64,000 nt of DNA. Source: UBA5796 sp040752455. Its GTDB lineage: Bacteria > Chloroflexota > Anaerolineae > Anaerolineales > Villigracilaceae. Below the pieces are notes generated by a model. It saw only the letters and a program-made list of their open reading frames with translations. It was not told where the DNA came from and did not search any database. Location of the stretch: positions 1 through 64,000 of the forward strand of contig JBMOMN010000023.1 of the NCBI GenBank assembly GCA_049324115.1. Direction: 5' to 3'. Below are positions 14,790 through 24,923 of this stretch, piece by piece (position 1 is the stretch's first letter; every line of letters begins with the position of its first letter). The translations under genes were made by a program, and so were the position numbers.

Positions 14790-17700
14790 TCAGGGCAGAT
14801 TGCCTCCGCCGAAGTCATCGAATCGGGCACGGTTGCGTGCGAACATCGTGTCGGAAGTGACGGTGATGCCGATCCTGCCGCCGCCGGTGTTCGGCGACTG
14901 GCCGATGCCGATCAGAGTCCAACCGTCGCCGTTCCGCTTGTAGACCAGGACCAGGCCGTTGCTGAGGACCCGGGCGCCCAGGCGGTTGCCGTTGACGAAG
15001 GTGGCCGGCAAGTTGGCGAGCGTCTGGGTGATGTTGGTGCCAGCCAGTTTCGACCTGATCAACAGCCTGCCGTTACTCCGGCGGTAGGTCACGGAGACCC
15101 ACGAGGCTGCCGTGCGGGTCGGGTCGGGGTTGTTGGGGTTGGGATCGTTGTACTTCAGGTACAACCCCTGTTCGACGGCGCTCTGGCTGACCCGGTTGAA
15201 GGTGAAGTAGGCTTCCTGGTCGGAGCCGAATCCGGTCTGCCAGAAGATCTCACCGGCGCTCAGGTTTTCGGCACGGTGGTTGGCGAGGTGGAAGGAACCG
15301 GTATCGCCGATCCAGTTGTTCGAGCGCAGACCGCTGGTCGTGTTATCCCGGTTGAACCGGTCACGGAACGGGGTGCGCGGGAACCGGCGCTCGATGGCAT
15401 TCGTGTCGCTGGCAGTATTGTTGAGCAGGTCCGGGTCGAGATAGCCGGTAGGCACAGCCACGTCAACCGTGTTGGAGTAGTTCGGGCCGGCGGCCGGGGA
15501 GGTCGAGAACTGTGCGCTGACCTGGAAAGTGGCGCTTCCGCCAGCCAACAGGTCCACCGTGGTGTTGATGTCGCCGCTGCCGCTGGCCGCACCGCAGACT
15601 GATCCGGCCGAAGCGGAGCAGGTCCAGTCGACCGAGGTGAAGTTGGCGGAGAAGGCGTCGATAACCGAGGCGGCGAAGACGTCATCCGGGCCGCCGTTGG
15701 TGACGACGATGGTGTAGCTGACGGTCTCACCCGGATAGGTGAAGGTCTTGGCGTCGCTCAGCGTCACAGCCAGGTCGGAGATGGAGCCGATGGCGTTGGT
15801 ATCGCTGGCGGAGTTGTTGAGCAGGTTCGGGTCGAAGACACCTGCCGGGGCGTCCGCGGTGGCGGTGTTGGCGAAGCTCGATCCGGCCGGGTTGCTGGAG
15901 AGCTGGGCCGAAACCTGGAAGGTGGCGCTCCCGCCGGCCAGCAGGTCGAGGGTGGTGTTGATGTCGCCGCTGCCGCTGGCCGCACCGCAGGCCGATCCGG
16001 CCGAAGCGGAGCAGGTCCAGGTGACGCCTGTCAGGTCTGCCGAGAAGGTGTCGCTGAAGGTCGCGCCGGGAGCGTCGTCCGGTCCGTTGTTGGTGACGGT
16101 GATGGTGTAGCTCACCGGGTCGCCGGGGAAGGCGGAGGTGATCCCGTCGCTCATCGCCACAGACAGGTCGGCAGCTTCGCCAATGGCATTGGTGTCGGTG
16201 ATGATGTTGTCGGCCGGGTTCGTGTCCTTGTACCCGTCGGGCATGCTCACGGAAACGGTGTTGTCGTAGCTCGTCCCGTGCTGCGGCTCGCTGGGCAGGT
16301 GGGCGTTCGCCACGATGGTGGCGGTCCCGCCGGAGAGCAGGTCAACGGTGATGTTGATGTTCCCGGCGCCGCTGGCCGCGCTGCACCCGGAGCCAGCCGA
16401 AGCAGAGCAGGTCCAATCCACGGAGGCGAAGATGGGATCGAAGGTGTCTTCGACCATCGCGCCGGTGACGTCGCTTGGGCCGTTGTTGGTGATGACGATC
16501 TGGTAGTGGACCGTGTCGCCGGGGTAGATGATGGAGGCGTGGGTGACGGTGTCGGTCACGACGACCGAGAGGTCGGCGAGGTACCCGATCGTGTCGGTGT
16601 CTGTGGCGCTGTTGTTGGCCAGGTTCGGGTCCATGTAGCCCAGGGCCGGGGCGCTGACTTCGGCAGTGTTGGCGATGGTCGAACCCGAGGTGGCCGAGGC
16701 GGAGAGCGTAACGGTTACATCGAAGGTGGCCGTGCCGCCGACCAGCAGGTCAACGGTGGCGCCGATGTTGCCGCTGCCGCTCGCCGAGCCGCAGGTGCCG
16801 TTGGTCGCCGCGCAGGTCCAGGTCACGGAGGTCAGGTCTGCCGGGAAGACATCGGTCACGGTAGCGCCGAAGACATCCGCCGGGCCGCTGTTGGCGACGG
16901 TGATGGTGTAGTTGTAGGTGTCGCCGGGGTAGACGGTGGTCAGGCCGTCGTCCTTGGTGATCGAGAGGTCGGTGACCTGTCCGATGTCGTTGGTGTCGGT
17001 GGCCGAGTTGTCGCCGGGGTTGGCATCCACGTAACCGGAGGAGACGGCGGCGGTGACAGTGTTAGTGTAAGACAGGCCGACCGGAGCGCTGGAGAACTGT
17101 CCGACTGCCTGGATGGTGATGCTGCCGCCCATCAGGATGTCAATCGTCAGGTTGATGTCACCGGTCCCGTTCGCTGCGCTGCAGCTCGAACCGGCGCTGG
17201 CGGAACAGGTCCAGTTGACCGAGGCGAAGTTGGACGAGAAGGCGTCCGCAACCGTAGCGCCCAGGACGTCCACCGGGCCGGGGTTGGTCACGGTGATGTC
17301 GTAGGTGACGGTCTCGCCGGGGTAGACGATGGTCTTGTCGTCGGTCATCGCCACGGCGATGTCGGCGGGCAACTGGCCGGCGATTTCGTCCGCGCCCATG
17401 TCAATCCAGGCGCCCATCTGGGGCCGGGGATCGTTGTCAACATCGAAGGACGGGGCGTTGACGCCGGACTTGCTGGATGCGCCGGTATTGAAGGCCGGAG
17501 AGGTCTGGTTGATGTGGTAGTCACCCATCAGGTTGACAGGGACTTCGGTCACGACCATGAGCGTATCCACGAAGTTGGGATTGCCGCGCCAGGGCAGGGC
17601 CGCCACTGAGACGTCGAAGGTGCTGACCACATCCGGGTCCACGCCGACGATATTCGAGCCGTCGGGAGTTGTGCCGAGGGTGGTCTGCATGAGGGTATCG

Positions 17701-20700
17701 GTCGGCGAGAGCGAGCCGAAGCCGCCCGTGACGCCCATATCCCAATAGTTGATGGGGCCGGGGTCAATGCCGATGCCCAGGATGCCGACGCCGGGCGACC
17801 AGGAACCGGCCCGGTTATCCCAGAAGATGTTGTTGAACATCAACGGGTCGCTGAAGAGCGGGGAGCCGCCGGGGAGGGTCGCCTGCAACTGCTGGCTGTT
17901 GAGCGAAGTCGAGAGGCCAGCCGGGACAGGTGCGCCGTTGCTCGTGATGGCGGTGGAGGTGGTGATGTTCTTCATCACGGTGTTGTTGAAGAAGCGCACG
18001 TTGGGAGCATCGTTGAGCGAGACGCCGCCGCCTTCATGGGTGGAAACGTTGTTGACGATCACGTTGTTGTAAACGTTGTACTCGAAGTTTCCAGCCATCA
18101 GGAAGCGCAGCCCGCCGCCGTCGTCGTTGGCCAGGTTGGCCTGGATCAGGTTGTTGTACACGTCCACGGGGCCGGCGCCGGCAGAGAGCAGGTTCGGGTC
18201 GGTGGGCAGTTCGCCGGCGATGAAGATACCGCCGCCTTCGTCGTAAGAGCGGTTGAAGTAGACCCGGTTGTCGTGGATCGAGCCGTTCGGGCTGAGGCCG
18301 TAGTGGCTGATGCCGCCGCCGTATTCCGCCGAGAAGTTGCCGCAGACATCGTTGAACGCAACCTCGTAGTTCTCAGCGCCGGAGAAGATGCCGATGGCGC
18401 CGGCCAGGTTCACGCCACCGCTGGCGATCACCCGGTTGTGGGCGATGAACAGGTTGTCGTTCTGGTTGTCATTGGATGCGCCCGGCAGGTGCGGGGTGCC
18501 GATGCGGATCGAACCGCCGTAAGCGCCGCCGTTGCTCTCTAGGACGTTGTTGGTGATCTCCAGGAAATTGGCGTAGGCGTTGACGAAGATGCCGCCGCCC
18601 TGGACCGAGGAGATCTGGTGGACGGTCGGGTCAGCCGGGACGATCTGGTTGGGGAAGCCCTGCTGGTCGCCGCCGGTGATGGTGAAGCCGTCAATGGCGG
18701 GGGCGAAGGCGCTGCCAAACTCGCCGTCTTCGGCGGCCACGTAGATGACCGGGCCTTCGTAGACGGCCTGGTTGCCGTCCCAGGTCAGGCTTTCGGCGAA
18801 GACACGCCAGTCTTCAGCGTAGGGGTCGTCGCCCGCCACGCCGCGGCCGTCAATCCGTGAACCCAGCACGTTGCCGCCGCCGGGGCCGACGCCTTGCAGC
18901 TTGACCGATGCATACAGCAGGAGGTTCTCGAAGTACGTCCCGTAGGGATTCCACTGCACGGGTGTGCCGGGGTAGACCACCACCAGGTTGTCACCCGGGC
19001 TGGCCGCGGCCGCGTCCAAAGCAGCCTGGATCGGGCCGGGGAAGGCCGGGTAGCTGGCCGGATCGAAGTCCCGGCCGGGGCCGACAGTCCTGACGGTCGG
19101 GGAGTAGCCCGCGCCGAAGACGTGGAAGGTCAGGCCGTTGACGGTGGTATTGCCGTTATCGCCGTTGACGATGGAAAGCTGGTGCGGGCCTGCGGGTGTG
19201 CCGCCGGGGACGGAGAAGGTGATCGAAGTGGCCGACCAGGAGGCGATGGCCATTGCCATCGTCTCGTCCAGGAGCACCGCGCCGCTGGAGCCGAATCCCT
19301 GGCCCTGGATGGTGAAGCTTTCAGCAGCGCCACCGTCGTTGTAGGGCTTGGAGATAGCATACAGTTCGGGGACGATCGGGGGATTGGCCGGATCGTTGAC
19401 GTAGCACGCCGGCGGGAAGGTCTGGTTGGACCCGGGGGCCAGGATGCCGTTGACGGCCTGGGTCGGGGCCAGGTCAGAGGGTAACATCACGCCGGGCCAG
19501 ATCTCGAACGTGGCCCCGATGGTGCGGAACTGCGGGTCGTAGTTCGGGTTCAGAGCGCCGGGCTGGCCCGGATCGTTGCCCAGCATGTAGTACATGGCCG
19601 GGCAAACGCCGGAGGGCGAGGCGCAGTTGATCGAGTAGGTCGAGGGCAGCAAGACTTCGTAGACGCCGTTCGGGTCAGACGTGATGGTCGTGACCAGGTG
19701 GTTGGCGAAATCATAGATGCCGATGGGCGAATGGGGCACGCCCGCCTTCTCGCCGTACATCAGGTCCTGCGGCACGGTGGACAGGGCCAGATCGCTGATG
19801 ATGTAGCCTTTCCACTTGCCGGGGATGGGTACGTCGGTGAACAGGGTGAAGCCCGGAGCGATCGAGCGCCCGCTGCTGACCGTCACGAGTTTGACGTTGC
19901 ACAACGGTTTGTCCATGCCCTCGTAGGGGCTGCCGCCAGCGTCCACAAAAGCGGGGTTGACGGTCGCGTTGGGGCCGTCCGGCAGGATGCCGGCCACGTC
20001 AACCGTGTGCAGCGGACCGGCGCAGGCCGGGGGCGGGATCTGGGGGGCAAACTCGTCGCCGCCGAAAACGTTGATGTCTTCCTCGCGGACGACTTTGTAC
20101 ATCGGGCGTCCGAGGGCATCTTCGGGGATGACCGTTTCGACGAGGTAATCGCCGGCGGCCATCGCGGTTTCAACCGGATCAACCGCCGAGCCGAAACCGG
20201 AGAAGGTGCTGCCGAAGCCGTAGTTGCCGTCGAGGGAGGCAAAGTCATTCTGGAACTGCAAGCCGATTTGCGGGGCCTCGAGACAGCGTTCGTTCAGGTA
20301 GTCCACCGGCAGGAAATCGGTGTTGATCCAGGGGTTGCCGTCGGCGTCACGCGGGGTGCAGCCGATGGGCTGTTCCCACTGCTCGGTCAGGGCCGTGTTG
20401 AGCACGGGGCCGACCTTGAAGTTGCCACCGCCGTCCAGTTCCCAGGTCCCGCTCGGATCGCAGTCCGCGCCCGGGGTGGTACCGCAGGCTACACCGCCGG
20501 CAGTCATGTCCTTGGCGATGGAGCCATCCGGGGCCAGTTCATACATCCCAGTCGCATCGCAAGGGGCAGCCGTAGTGCCGCATGCGACGGGTTTGTAGAC
20601 GTTGACCCGCAGGTTGGGGATGCCCGGCGCCCAGCCTTCGACAGCCTGGAAGCGGGGATCGAGTTCGTTGCGGGTGGTGTCGTAGAAGACCGTACCGGCA

Positions 20701-22427
20701 ATGCCGCCGTTGGTGCCGGGAGCATAAGCGCGAACGCCCCAGTCCAGGCGACCGGTCTGGCCGAGGTTGGGCAGGACGCCCACGTCCACGCCTGCGCCCA
20801 GAATGGTGGTCTCTTCGGGCTGGTTCTCGACCTGGTAGGTAAAGCCTGTGGTGTAATGCCGGTCGCTGTAGGCTTCCAAGATCATCCAGGAACCCAGCGG
20901 GTAAGCCCGGTCGAAGCGGTAGTAGCCGTTGTGGTCCGTGGTGACCGCGATGGTCATGCGGTCAATCTCGGTATTGTCACGGTCTTTCAGCACGACCAGG
21001 TAATCGCTCACGCCCGGCTCGCCGGGGTCGCGTTTACCGTTGCTGTTGAGGTCATTGAAGACGTAACCCTCGACCCAGGTGAACCACCCGGTGAGGAACG
21101 GCGTACCCAAATCCACCATCTGGCCGTTGGCAACGGTCACCTGGGTCCAGTTGAGGATGTATTCCTGGTTGAAATCCCAGTAGGTGAAGAAGTAGTCGCC
21201 GTCCGGGACGCCGTTGATCTCGAAATAGCCGGTGGTCGGATCGGCAGGCGCGGCGTAAACGACCTGGTCGCCGTTCTGCAGATCGGAGAGGGCCACCCAG
21301 GCGTTCTGGGTCGGACCTGTGACCAAGTTGCCGTTCAAGCCGCTCCATTCAGCGCCGTAATACGGTACGCCGCCCACGCGGGGGACGTAGACGGCCGCAT
21401 TGACGATGGTGCCTTTGATGCCGCCAGTGCCGCCCGCCAGGGTGTTGGTCGGTTGGACGAAACCAAACACGGTCCAGGGGAAAGGCTCACCGGCAATGAC
21501 GAATTCATTGTCCAGGCCCGTGCCGCCTTCCGCCAGCCAGGTATCCCAGGAGTGGGAGCCTTCCAGCGTGGTGGTTTGGATCCAGCCTGAGCCAACCGGC
21601 GGGGTCACATTGACGTCGAAACGTTGCGTCCCCAGGTGCGGGATGACCATATCGCCGTTGGCATCGCTGATCAAGCAGCCGTATTCGTCAACGCCGATGG
21701 GATTCCCAAGCAGGTCGTACATGGTGCAGAGCGAGTTGCCGTAGATGTCGGTGGTGATCTGCCCGGCAATGTCGTTGACGATCGCCCGGAAGCCTTCCAG
21801 GCCGGGTTCGTTGAAGTCCACCTGGCCGTTGACCGAAGCGTTGTCGTTGAAGACCTTGATGCGCATGGTGGCATCGGGCAGGGGATGGGGGTTGAGTTCT
21901 ACAAGGACGTTCAGGGGAGAGCCGTCGCCGGAGACGACAAAATGCTTGCCGCCCAGCTTGAAGCCGTCCGCAAGCACCGTGACCAGGTATTTACCCGGCG
22001 GCAGGCTCAATCCCCCGCCGAAGTCGCTCTGGTCGCCCTGGGTGAAGATCGGGGCAGCGCCGGGAACGGCACGGATGGAGGGCCAGTCGCACGAGTCCGG
22101 GTAACCGGGATCGGCCGGGGAACATCCGGCATTCCGGTCCTGGAGCGGATCGCCCGTGTTGTCCACGTTGATCAGGTATTTGTACTCGCTGATCCCGGCC
22201 AGGGTCTCGATATTCCTGACGCTGAGCATCATGAGGCTCGGGGCCTGGGCCGGAGCATTGACAGATACCTTGGAGGACGGCGCACCAGCGCCAGCCTGGG
22301 AAGGCTGCGCCAGCGCATTGGTCGTCAAAAGTGAAGCCTGGCCGGTAATCACGAGGGCCATAATTACCAGGCTGGTCATCAGGCGATACCAGTGACGATT
22401 GTTATTAAGTAAGCCTTTTTTCACCAT
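14790..22427 (-). CDS. Giant surface protein: SdrD/Cna-B-like, TIG, beta-helix and DUF11 repeats
   Basis: A 2545-residue exported protein, the first gene of the operon. After the signal peptide (about 1-41), residues 70-1000 hold repeated beta-sandwich domains of SdrD B/Cna-B type (for example GYVFNDLNSNGKRDPGEPG and KVFNDNASVNGQVDFNEPG). About 1010-1105 is an IPT/TIG domain. About 1107-1685 is a right-handed parallel beta-helix with repeated NNxIxxN and GGGI motifs. About 1687-2346 holds five DUF11 repeats of about 130 residues, each starting ADLSV..YPGDTV and containing a WTCSASAGS..C disulfide pair. The last 200 residues resemble a concanavalin-like sugar-binding fold. There is no LPxTG or transmembrane anchor. 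Role inferred: adhesin, sheath or scaffold. AAGGAG sits nine bases before the ATG. Confidence 0.92.
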   Translation of the reverse strand: MVKKGLLNNNRHWYRLMTSLVIMALVITGQASLLTTNALAQPSQAGAGAPSSKVSVNAPAQAPSLMMLSVRNIETLAGISEYKYLINVDNTGDPLQDRNAGCSPADPGYPDSCDWPSIRAVPGAAPIFTQGDQSDFGGGLSLPPGKYLVTVLADGFKLGGKHFVVSGDGSPLNVLVELNPHPLPDATMRIKVFNDNASVNGQVDFNEPGLEGFRAIVNDIAGQITTDIYGNSLCTMYDLLGNPIGVDEYGCLISDANGDMVIPHLGTQRFDVNVTPPVGSGWIQTTTLEGSHSWDTWLAEGGTGLDNEFVIAGEPFPWTVFGFVQPTNTLAGGTGGIKGTIVNAAVYVPRVGGVPYYGAEWSGLNGNLVTGPTQNAWVALSDLQNGDQVVYAAPADPTTGYFEINGVPDGDYFFTYWDFNQEYILNWTQVTVANGQMVDLGTPFLTGWFTWVEGYVFNDLNSNGKRDPGEPGVSDYLVVLKDRDNTEIDRMTIAVTTDHNGYYRFDRAYPLGSWMILEAYSDRHYTTGFTYQVENQPEETTILGAGVDVGVLPNLGQTGRLDWGVRAYAPGTNGGIAGTVFYDTTRNELDPRFQAVEGWAPGIPNLRVNVYKPVACGTTAAPCDATGMYELAPDGSIAKDMTAGGVACGTTPGADCDPSGTWELDGGGNFKVGPVLNTALTEQWEQPIGCTPRDADGNPWINTDFLPVDYLNERCLEAPQIGLQFQNDFASLDGNYGFGSTFSGFGSAVDPVETAMAAGDYLVETVIPEDALGRPMYKVVREEDINVFGGDEFAPQIPPPACAGPLHTVDVAGILPDGPNATVNPAFVDAGGSPYEGMDKPLCNVKLVTVSSGRSIAPGFTLFTDVPIPGKWKGYIISDLALSTVPQDLMYGEKAGVPHSPIGIYDFANHLVTTITSDPNGVYEVLLPSTYSINCASPSGVCPAMYYMLGNDPGQPGALNPNYDPQFRTIGATFEIWPGVMLPSDLAPTQAVNGILAPGSNQTFPPACYVNDPANPPIVPELYAISKPYNDGGAAESFTIQGQGFGSSGAVLLDETMAMAIASWSATSITFSVPGGTPAGPHQLSIVNGDNGNTTVNGLTFHVFGAGYSPTVRTVGPGRDFDPASYPAFPGPIQAALDAAAASPGDNLVVVYPGTPVQWNPYGTYFENLLLYASVKLQGVGPGGGNVLGSRIDGRGVAGDDPYAEDWRVFAESLTWDGNQAVYEGPVIYVAAEDGEFGSAFAPAIDGFTITGGDQQGFPNQIVPADPTVHQISSVQGGGIFVNAYANFLEITNNVLESNGGAYGGSIRIGTPHLPGASNDNQNDNLFIAHNRVIASGGVNLAGAIGIFSGAENYEVAFNDVCGNFSAEYGGGISHYGLSPNGSIHDNRVYFNRSYDEGGGIFIAGELPTDPNLLSAGAGPVDVYNNLIQANLANDDGGGLRFLMAGNFEYNVYNNVIVNNVSTHEGGGVSLNDAPNVRFFNNTVMKNITTSTAITSNGAPVPAGLSTSLNSQQLQATLPGGSPLFSDPLMFNNIFWDNRAGSWSPGVGILGIGIDPGPINYWDMGVTGGFGSLSPTDTLMQTTLGTTPDGSNIVGVDPDVVSTFDVSVAALPWRGNPNFVDTLMVVTEVPVNLMGDYHINQTSPAFNTGASSKSGVNAPSFDVDNDPRPQMGAWIDMGADEIAGQLPADIAVAMTDDKTIVYPGETVTYDITVTNPGPVDVLGATVADAFSSNFASVNWTCSASAGSSCSAANGTGDINLTIDILMGGSITIQAVGQFSSAPVGLSYTNTVTAAVSSGYVDANPGDNSATDTNDIGQVTDLSITKDDGLTTVYPGDTYNYTITVANSGPADVFGATVTDVFPADLTSVTWTCAATNGTCGSASGSGNIGATVDLLVGGTATFDVTVTLSASATSGSTIANTAEVSAPALGYMDPNLANNSATDTDTIGYLADLSVVVTDTVTHASIIYPGDTVHYQIVITNNGPSDVTGAMVEDTFDPIFASVDWTCSASAGSGCSAASGAGNINITVDLLSGGTATIVANAHLPSEPQHGTSYDNTVSVSMPDGYKDTNPADNIITDTNAIGEAADLSVAMSDGITSAFPGDPVSYTITVTNNGPDDAPGATFSDTFSADLTGVTWTCSASAGSACGAASGSGDINTTLDLLAGGSATFQVSAQLSSNPAGSSFANTATADAPAGVFDPNLLNNSASDTNAIGSISDLAVTLSDAKTFTYPGETVSYTIVVTNGGPDDVFAASVIDAFSANFTSVDWTCSASAGSVCGAASGSGDINTTVDLLAGGSATFQVSAQFSTSPAAGPNYSNTVDVAVPTGYLDPDLLNNTASDTNAIERRFPRTPFRDRFNRDNTTSGLRSNNWIGDTGSFHLANHRAENLSAGEIFWQTGFGSDQEAYFTFNRVSQSAVEQGLYLKYNDPNPNNPDPTRTAASWVSVTYRRSNGRLLIRSKLAGTNITQTLANLPATFVNGNRLGARVLSNGLVLVYKRNGDGWTLIGIGQSPNTGGGRIGITVTSDTMFARNRARFDDFGGGNLP

Positions 22428-22861
22428 TACTTTTCTCTCCTTCTAAAATGGATGGATCGGTGTGGGACGGGGGTGAATATTTCTTGCATTGCACTCTCCT
22501 CTCGTTGGTTGGTCATGGATCAGCAGGCTTCGGGACACGCACGAGGTTTGTAAAATAAAAAGAAAAAAGAAGAATTATTCGGCCGGGTACGTATCGGGTT
22601 CCGGTGATCCTGCTGGTGAAGAAAATAGGACAATCACGGATTCGCTTAAGCATCCATTAAGGTTGATAAAAGAATACTATATTGGTCTGAATTATTTAAT
22701 TACCCGCAGCAGCATTTTGGAATCAAAAAAAGGGCCTTTTTCGCGGCCCTTTCTTCACTCGAACTTAACCCCCAGATTAATACTTTTTAATGTTTGCGTT
22801 AACCCTTTTGGCCCTTAAGGGCCACTGTGGCGGCCCCGGAGGGTCAAAAAGATCGAGCTTT
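22428..22861. other. Promoter and leader region of the giant protein operon
   Basis: 434 bases, clearly more AT-rich than the flanks, between the two-component genes and the giant surface protein gene. It contains the terminator of the two-component operon (22725-22752) and a small GGCCCTTAAGGGCC palindrome at about 22808-22821. The operon promoter and any binding site for the response regulator should lie at about 22450-22720; I could not pick a convincing -35/-10 pair. A plus-strand open frame here (22489-22818) has no coding character. Confidence 0.55.
22725..22752 (-). terminator. Intrinsic terminator of the NarX/NarL-type operon
   Basis: Read on the minus strand, the stem AAAGGGCC/GGCCCTTT (22752-22745 with 22736-22729) has an 8-base loop and is followed by seven T residues (22731-22725). 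It lies about 110 bases after the response regulator stop and isolates that operon from the giant protein gene downstream. Confidence 0.85.
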
Positions 22862-23566
22862 TCAGCCACTCGAGTATTTGCTCTTCAGCCCCAACTGCCT
22901 GGCGAGCAAGCCCGCCTCCCGGCGGTTGTCAACCCCGATCTTCTTGAGCGTGTTCCTGACGTGATGTTTGACCGTATTGGTCGAAAGGTACAGCCGCTGG
23001 GCGATGTCGTTGTTGCTGGCGCCCGAAGCCAGTTCGCACAGAATGTCCAGCTCACGCGGACTCAGCTTGGCGAGGATGTCGTTGTTCTCCGTCTTCTGGG
23101 CATCCAGGCGGGAGAACTCCTCCACGATCCGGGTAGCCATTTTCCGCGACATGGCAATCTCGCCGCGCACCAGGCTGCGCAGGTTGGTGATCAGGTCGGT
23201 GCTGGCCACATTCTTGAGCACGTAGCCCTTGGCCCCTGCCCGGATGGCCGAGAACAGGCTCTCGTCCGAGTCTTGCACGGTGAGGAAAATGATCTTGCAG
23301 TCCGGCAGTTCGGCCAGGATGGCCTTGGTGGCATCCAGCCCGGTCCCGTCCGGGAGGTGGAAGTCCATCAACACGATGTCCGGGCTGAGCCGCCGGGCCT
23401 TGGCGATCCCCTCGTGGACGCTGCCCGCCCCGCCGACGATCTCGAAATCCGGCGCCGAGTTGAACAAGCTGATCAACCCGTCCCGGAAGAGGATGTGGTC
23501 GTCAATCACGAGAACTTTTTGAATCAGCGCAATCGAATTTTGGTGCGTGTCCAACTCATCACTCAT
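22862..23566 (-). CDS. NarL/FixJ-type response regulator
   Basis: A 234-residue regulator. The receiver domain (about 15-135) has the acidic pair in VLVIDDH, the phosphoacceptor Asp68 (IVLMDFHLPDG), Thr in FLTVQD and Lys in GYVLK. The LuxR-type HTH (about 168-228) reads LSPRELDILCELASGASNND and then STNTVKHHVRNTLKKIGV. It is encoded after its kinase with an 8-base overlap. The next operon downstream on the same strand is the giant surface protein/MCO operon, its most likely target; this is inference from position. Confidence 0.93.
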   Translation of the reverse strand: MSDELDTHQNSIALIQKVLVIDDHILFRDGLISLFNSAPDFEIVGGAGSVHEGIAKARRLSPDIVLMDFHLPDGTGLDATKAILAELPDCKIIFLTVQDSDESLFSAIRAGAKGYVLKNVASTDLITNLRSLVRGEIAMSRKMATRIVEEFSRLDAQKTENNDILAKLSPRELDILCELASGASNNDIAQRLYLSTNTVKHHVRNTLKKIGVDNRREAGLLARQLGLKSKYSSG

Positions 23567-24923
23567 AACTCACCGCTTTTTCCAGGGGGACCCAGATCGA
23601 GATCGTCGTACCGGAATGGTAGGAAGTCTCCAGCTGGAGCTGCCCTTTGACATTGGCGATCCGCTCCCGCATAATTTCCATACCGAAATGGGCGCTGCTG
23701 TCCACGGTCACCGGGTTGAAACCGACGCCGTTGTCAGAAATGCTCATGGTCAGGTCGTCCTCGCTCCATTTTACCAGCACATTGACGTCCCTGGCCCTGG
23801 CGTGTTTTTCCACGTTGCTGATTGCCTCCTGGAAGACGTAGAACAAAGCCTGCTGGATCTCCGGGGATATGAGCGAGGCTTTCCCGGATTCATTGATGGT
23901 CACGTTGATATCCGACCGGTCGGAGACTTTCTTGCTATGCTCGCTCAACAAATTGATCAACCGGTTGGTCGTTGCAGGCCGGATGGTTTCGATCTTCTTG
24001 CGGACGATCTCGTAAGATTCCTTGGCAGCCTCGCGCATGGGTTCCAGGTCCGGGTTTCGGTTGGCTTCCTGCAAATCGGCCTGGATCGAGATCATCTGCT
24101 CGATCTTCAGGAGCAGGTACGCCAGGTTCTGGCTCAAATGATCGTGCAAGTAATGGGAGAAGGAACGGCGTTCGGCCAGCGCAGCTTGTGAAGCCTGCAT
24201 CTCGGACAGGATCTTGATGTCCTGCCCGGCTTTCAGCGCGATGGCGACCTCCGTGCCGATGTTTTCGAAAATGTCAATTTGCTCCATGGCCAACCGTTCC
24301 CCCGGCGGCAACTGGAACTTGAGCACCGCGATCAATTTGCCCGCGTGGTGGATCGGCAGGCAAAAACTCTGCATGGCATGAGCCAGGTTGCCGTCAGGCG
24401 GGACCTCCGGGCAGGGCGTGAAGAGCACCTCGTCTGCCGTCATGGAGTTGATACAGTTCTGGCAGACGCCCTTGCACTGGTGGATTGTCAGCGGGCTGCC
24501 CGGATCTTCGGTCCACCGGGCTACGAGTTCGCGCTGTCCCGTGATCGAATTGATCATGAACAGGCAGGCTTCGTTTGCGGGCACGATCGTGCTGGGGAAC
24601 TTCACCACCTGTTCGGTCAACACTTTCCAGTTTTCATAATTCGTCAGGGCCAGGCTCAGCTTGTGCTTCTGGTCGAGGATGTTCATGGATCGGTTCTGGG
24701 CGGAAACCGCAGCCACAAGCAGATCGTTCATGATCCCCACAATGATCAGGAACAGGACGTAGATCACCAGCTCGATCCCGTGAATCGGGCTGGACTCCAA
24801 ATCCCTGAGTTCGTAAAATTCCAAAAATATCAACAGGACAGCAAGGACGCCAATACCCATCCAGTGGTATTTTGCGAACCAGGTATAAAACCTTCCAACC
24901 TTCTTGTTGCGCTTACCGGCCAA
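23559..24923 (-). CDS. NarX-type sensor histidine kinase with GAF domain and cysteine cluster
   Basis: A 454-residue kinase. Two N-terminal transmembrane segments (about 21-36 and 52-72) are followed by a GAF-like domain (about 95-232). The HisKA_3 dimerisation region has the phosphoacceptor His260 in RRSFSHYLHDHLSQN, and the HATPase has FQEAISNVEKHA and SDNGVGF. The GAF domain carries a cysteine set: Cys150, Cys154 and Cys157 (CKGVCQNC), plus Cys171 (FTPCPE) and Cys120. This spacing could bind an iron-sulfur cluster or metal, or form disulfides, so it may sense redox state or copper. That is inference. Confidence 0.92.
   Translation of the reverse strand: MAGKRNKKVGRFYTWFAKYHWMGIGVLAVLLIFLEFYELRDLESSPIHGIELVIYVLFLIIVGIMNDLLVAAVSAQNRSMNILDQKHKLSLALTNYENWKVLTEQVVKFPSTIVPANEACLFMINSITGQRELVARWTEDPGSPLTIHQCKGVCQNCINSMTADEVLFTPCPEVPPDGNLAHAMQSFCLPIHHAGKLIAVLKFQLPPGERLAMEQIDIFENIGTEVAIALKAGQDIKILSEMQASQAALAERRSFSHYLHDHLSQNLAYLLLKIEQMISIQADLQEANRNPDLEPMREAAKESYEIVRKKIETIRPATTNRLINLLSEHSKKVSDRSDINVTINESGKASLISPEIQQALFYVFQEAISNVEKHARARDVNVLVKWSEDDLTMSISDNGVGFNPVTVDSSAHFGMEIMRERIANVKGQLQLETSYHSGTTISIWVPLEKAVSYE

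Noticed and set aside
19698..21590. 630-residue open frame on the plus strand
   Set aside because: It lies opposite the giant surface protein gene in GC-rich DNA, is rich in Gly/Arg/Val without any domain, and has no ribosome site. It is a shadow of the real gene.
22489..22818. 109-residue frame in the AT-rich promoter gap
   Set aside because: No ribosome site, it crosses a clear terminator hairpin, and its composition is not protein-like.
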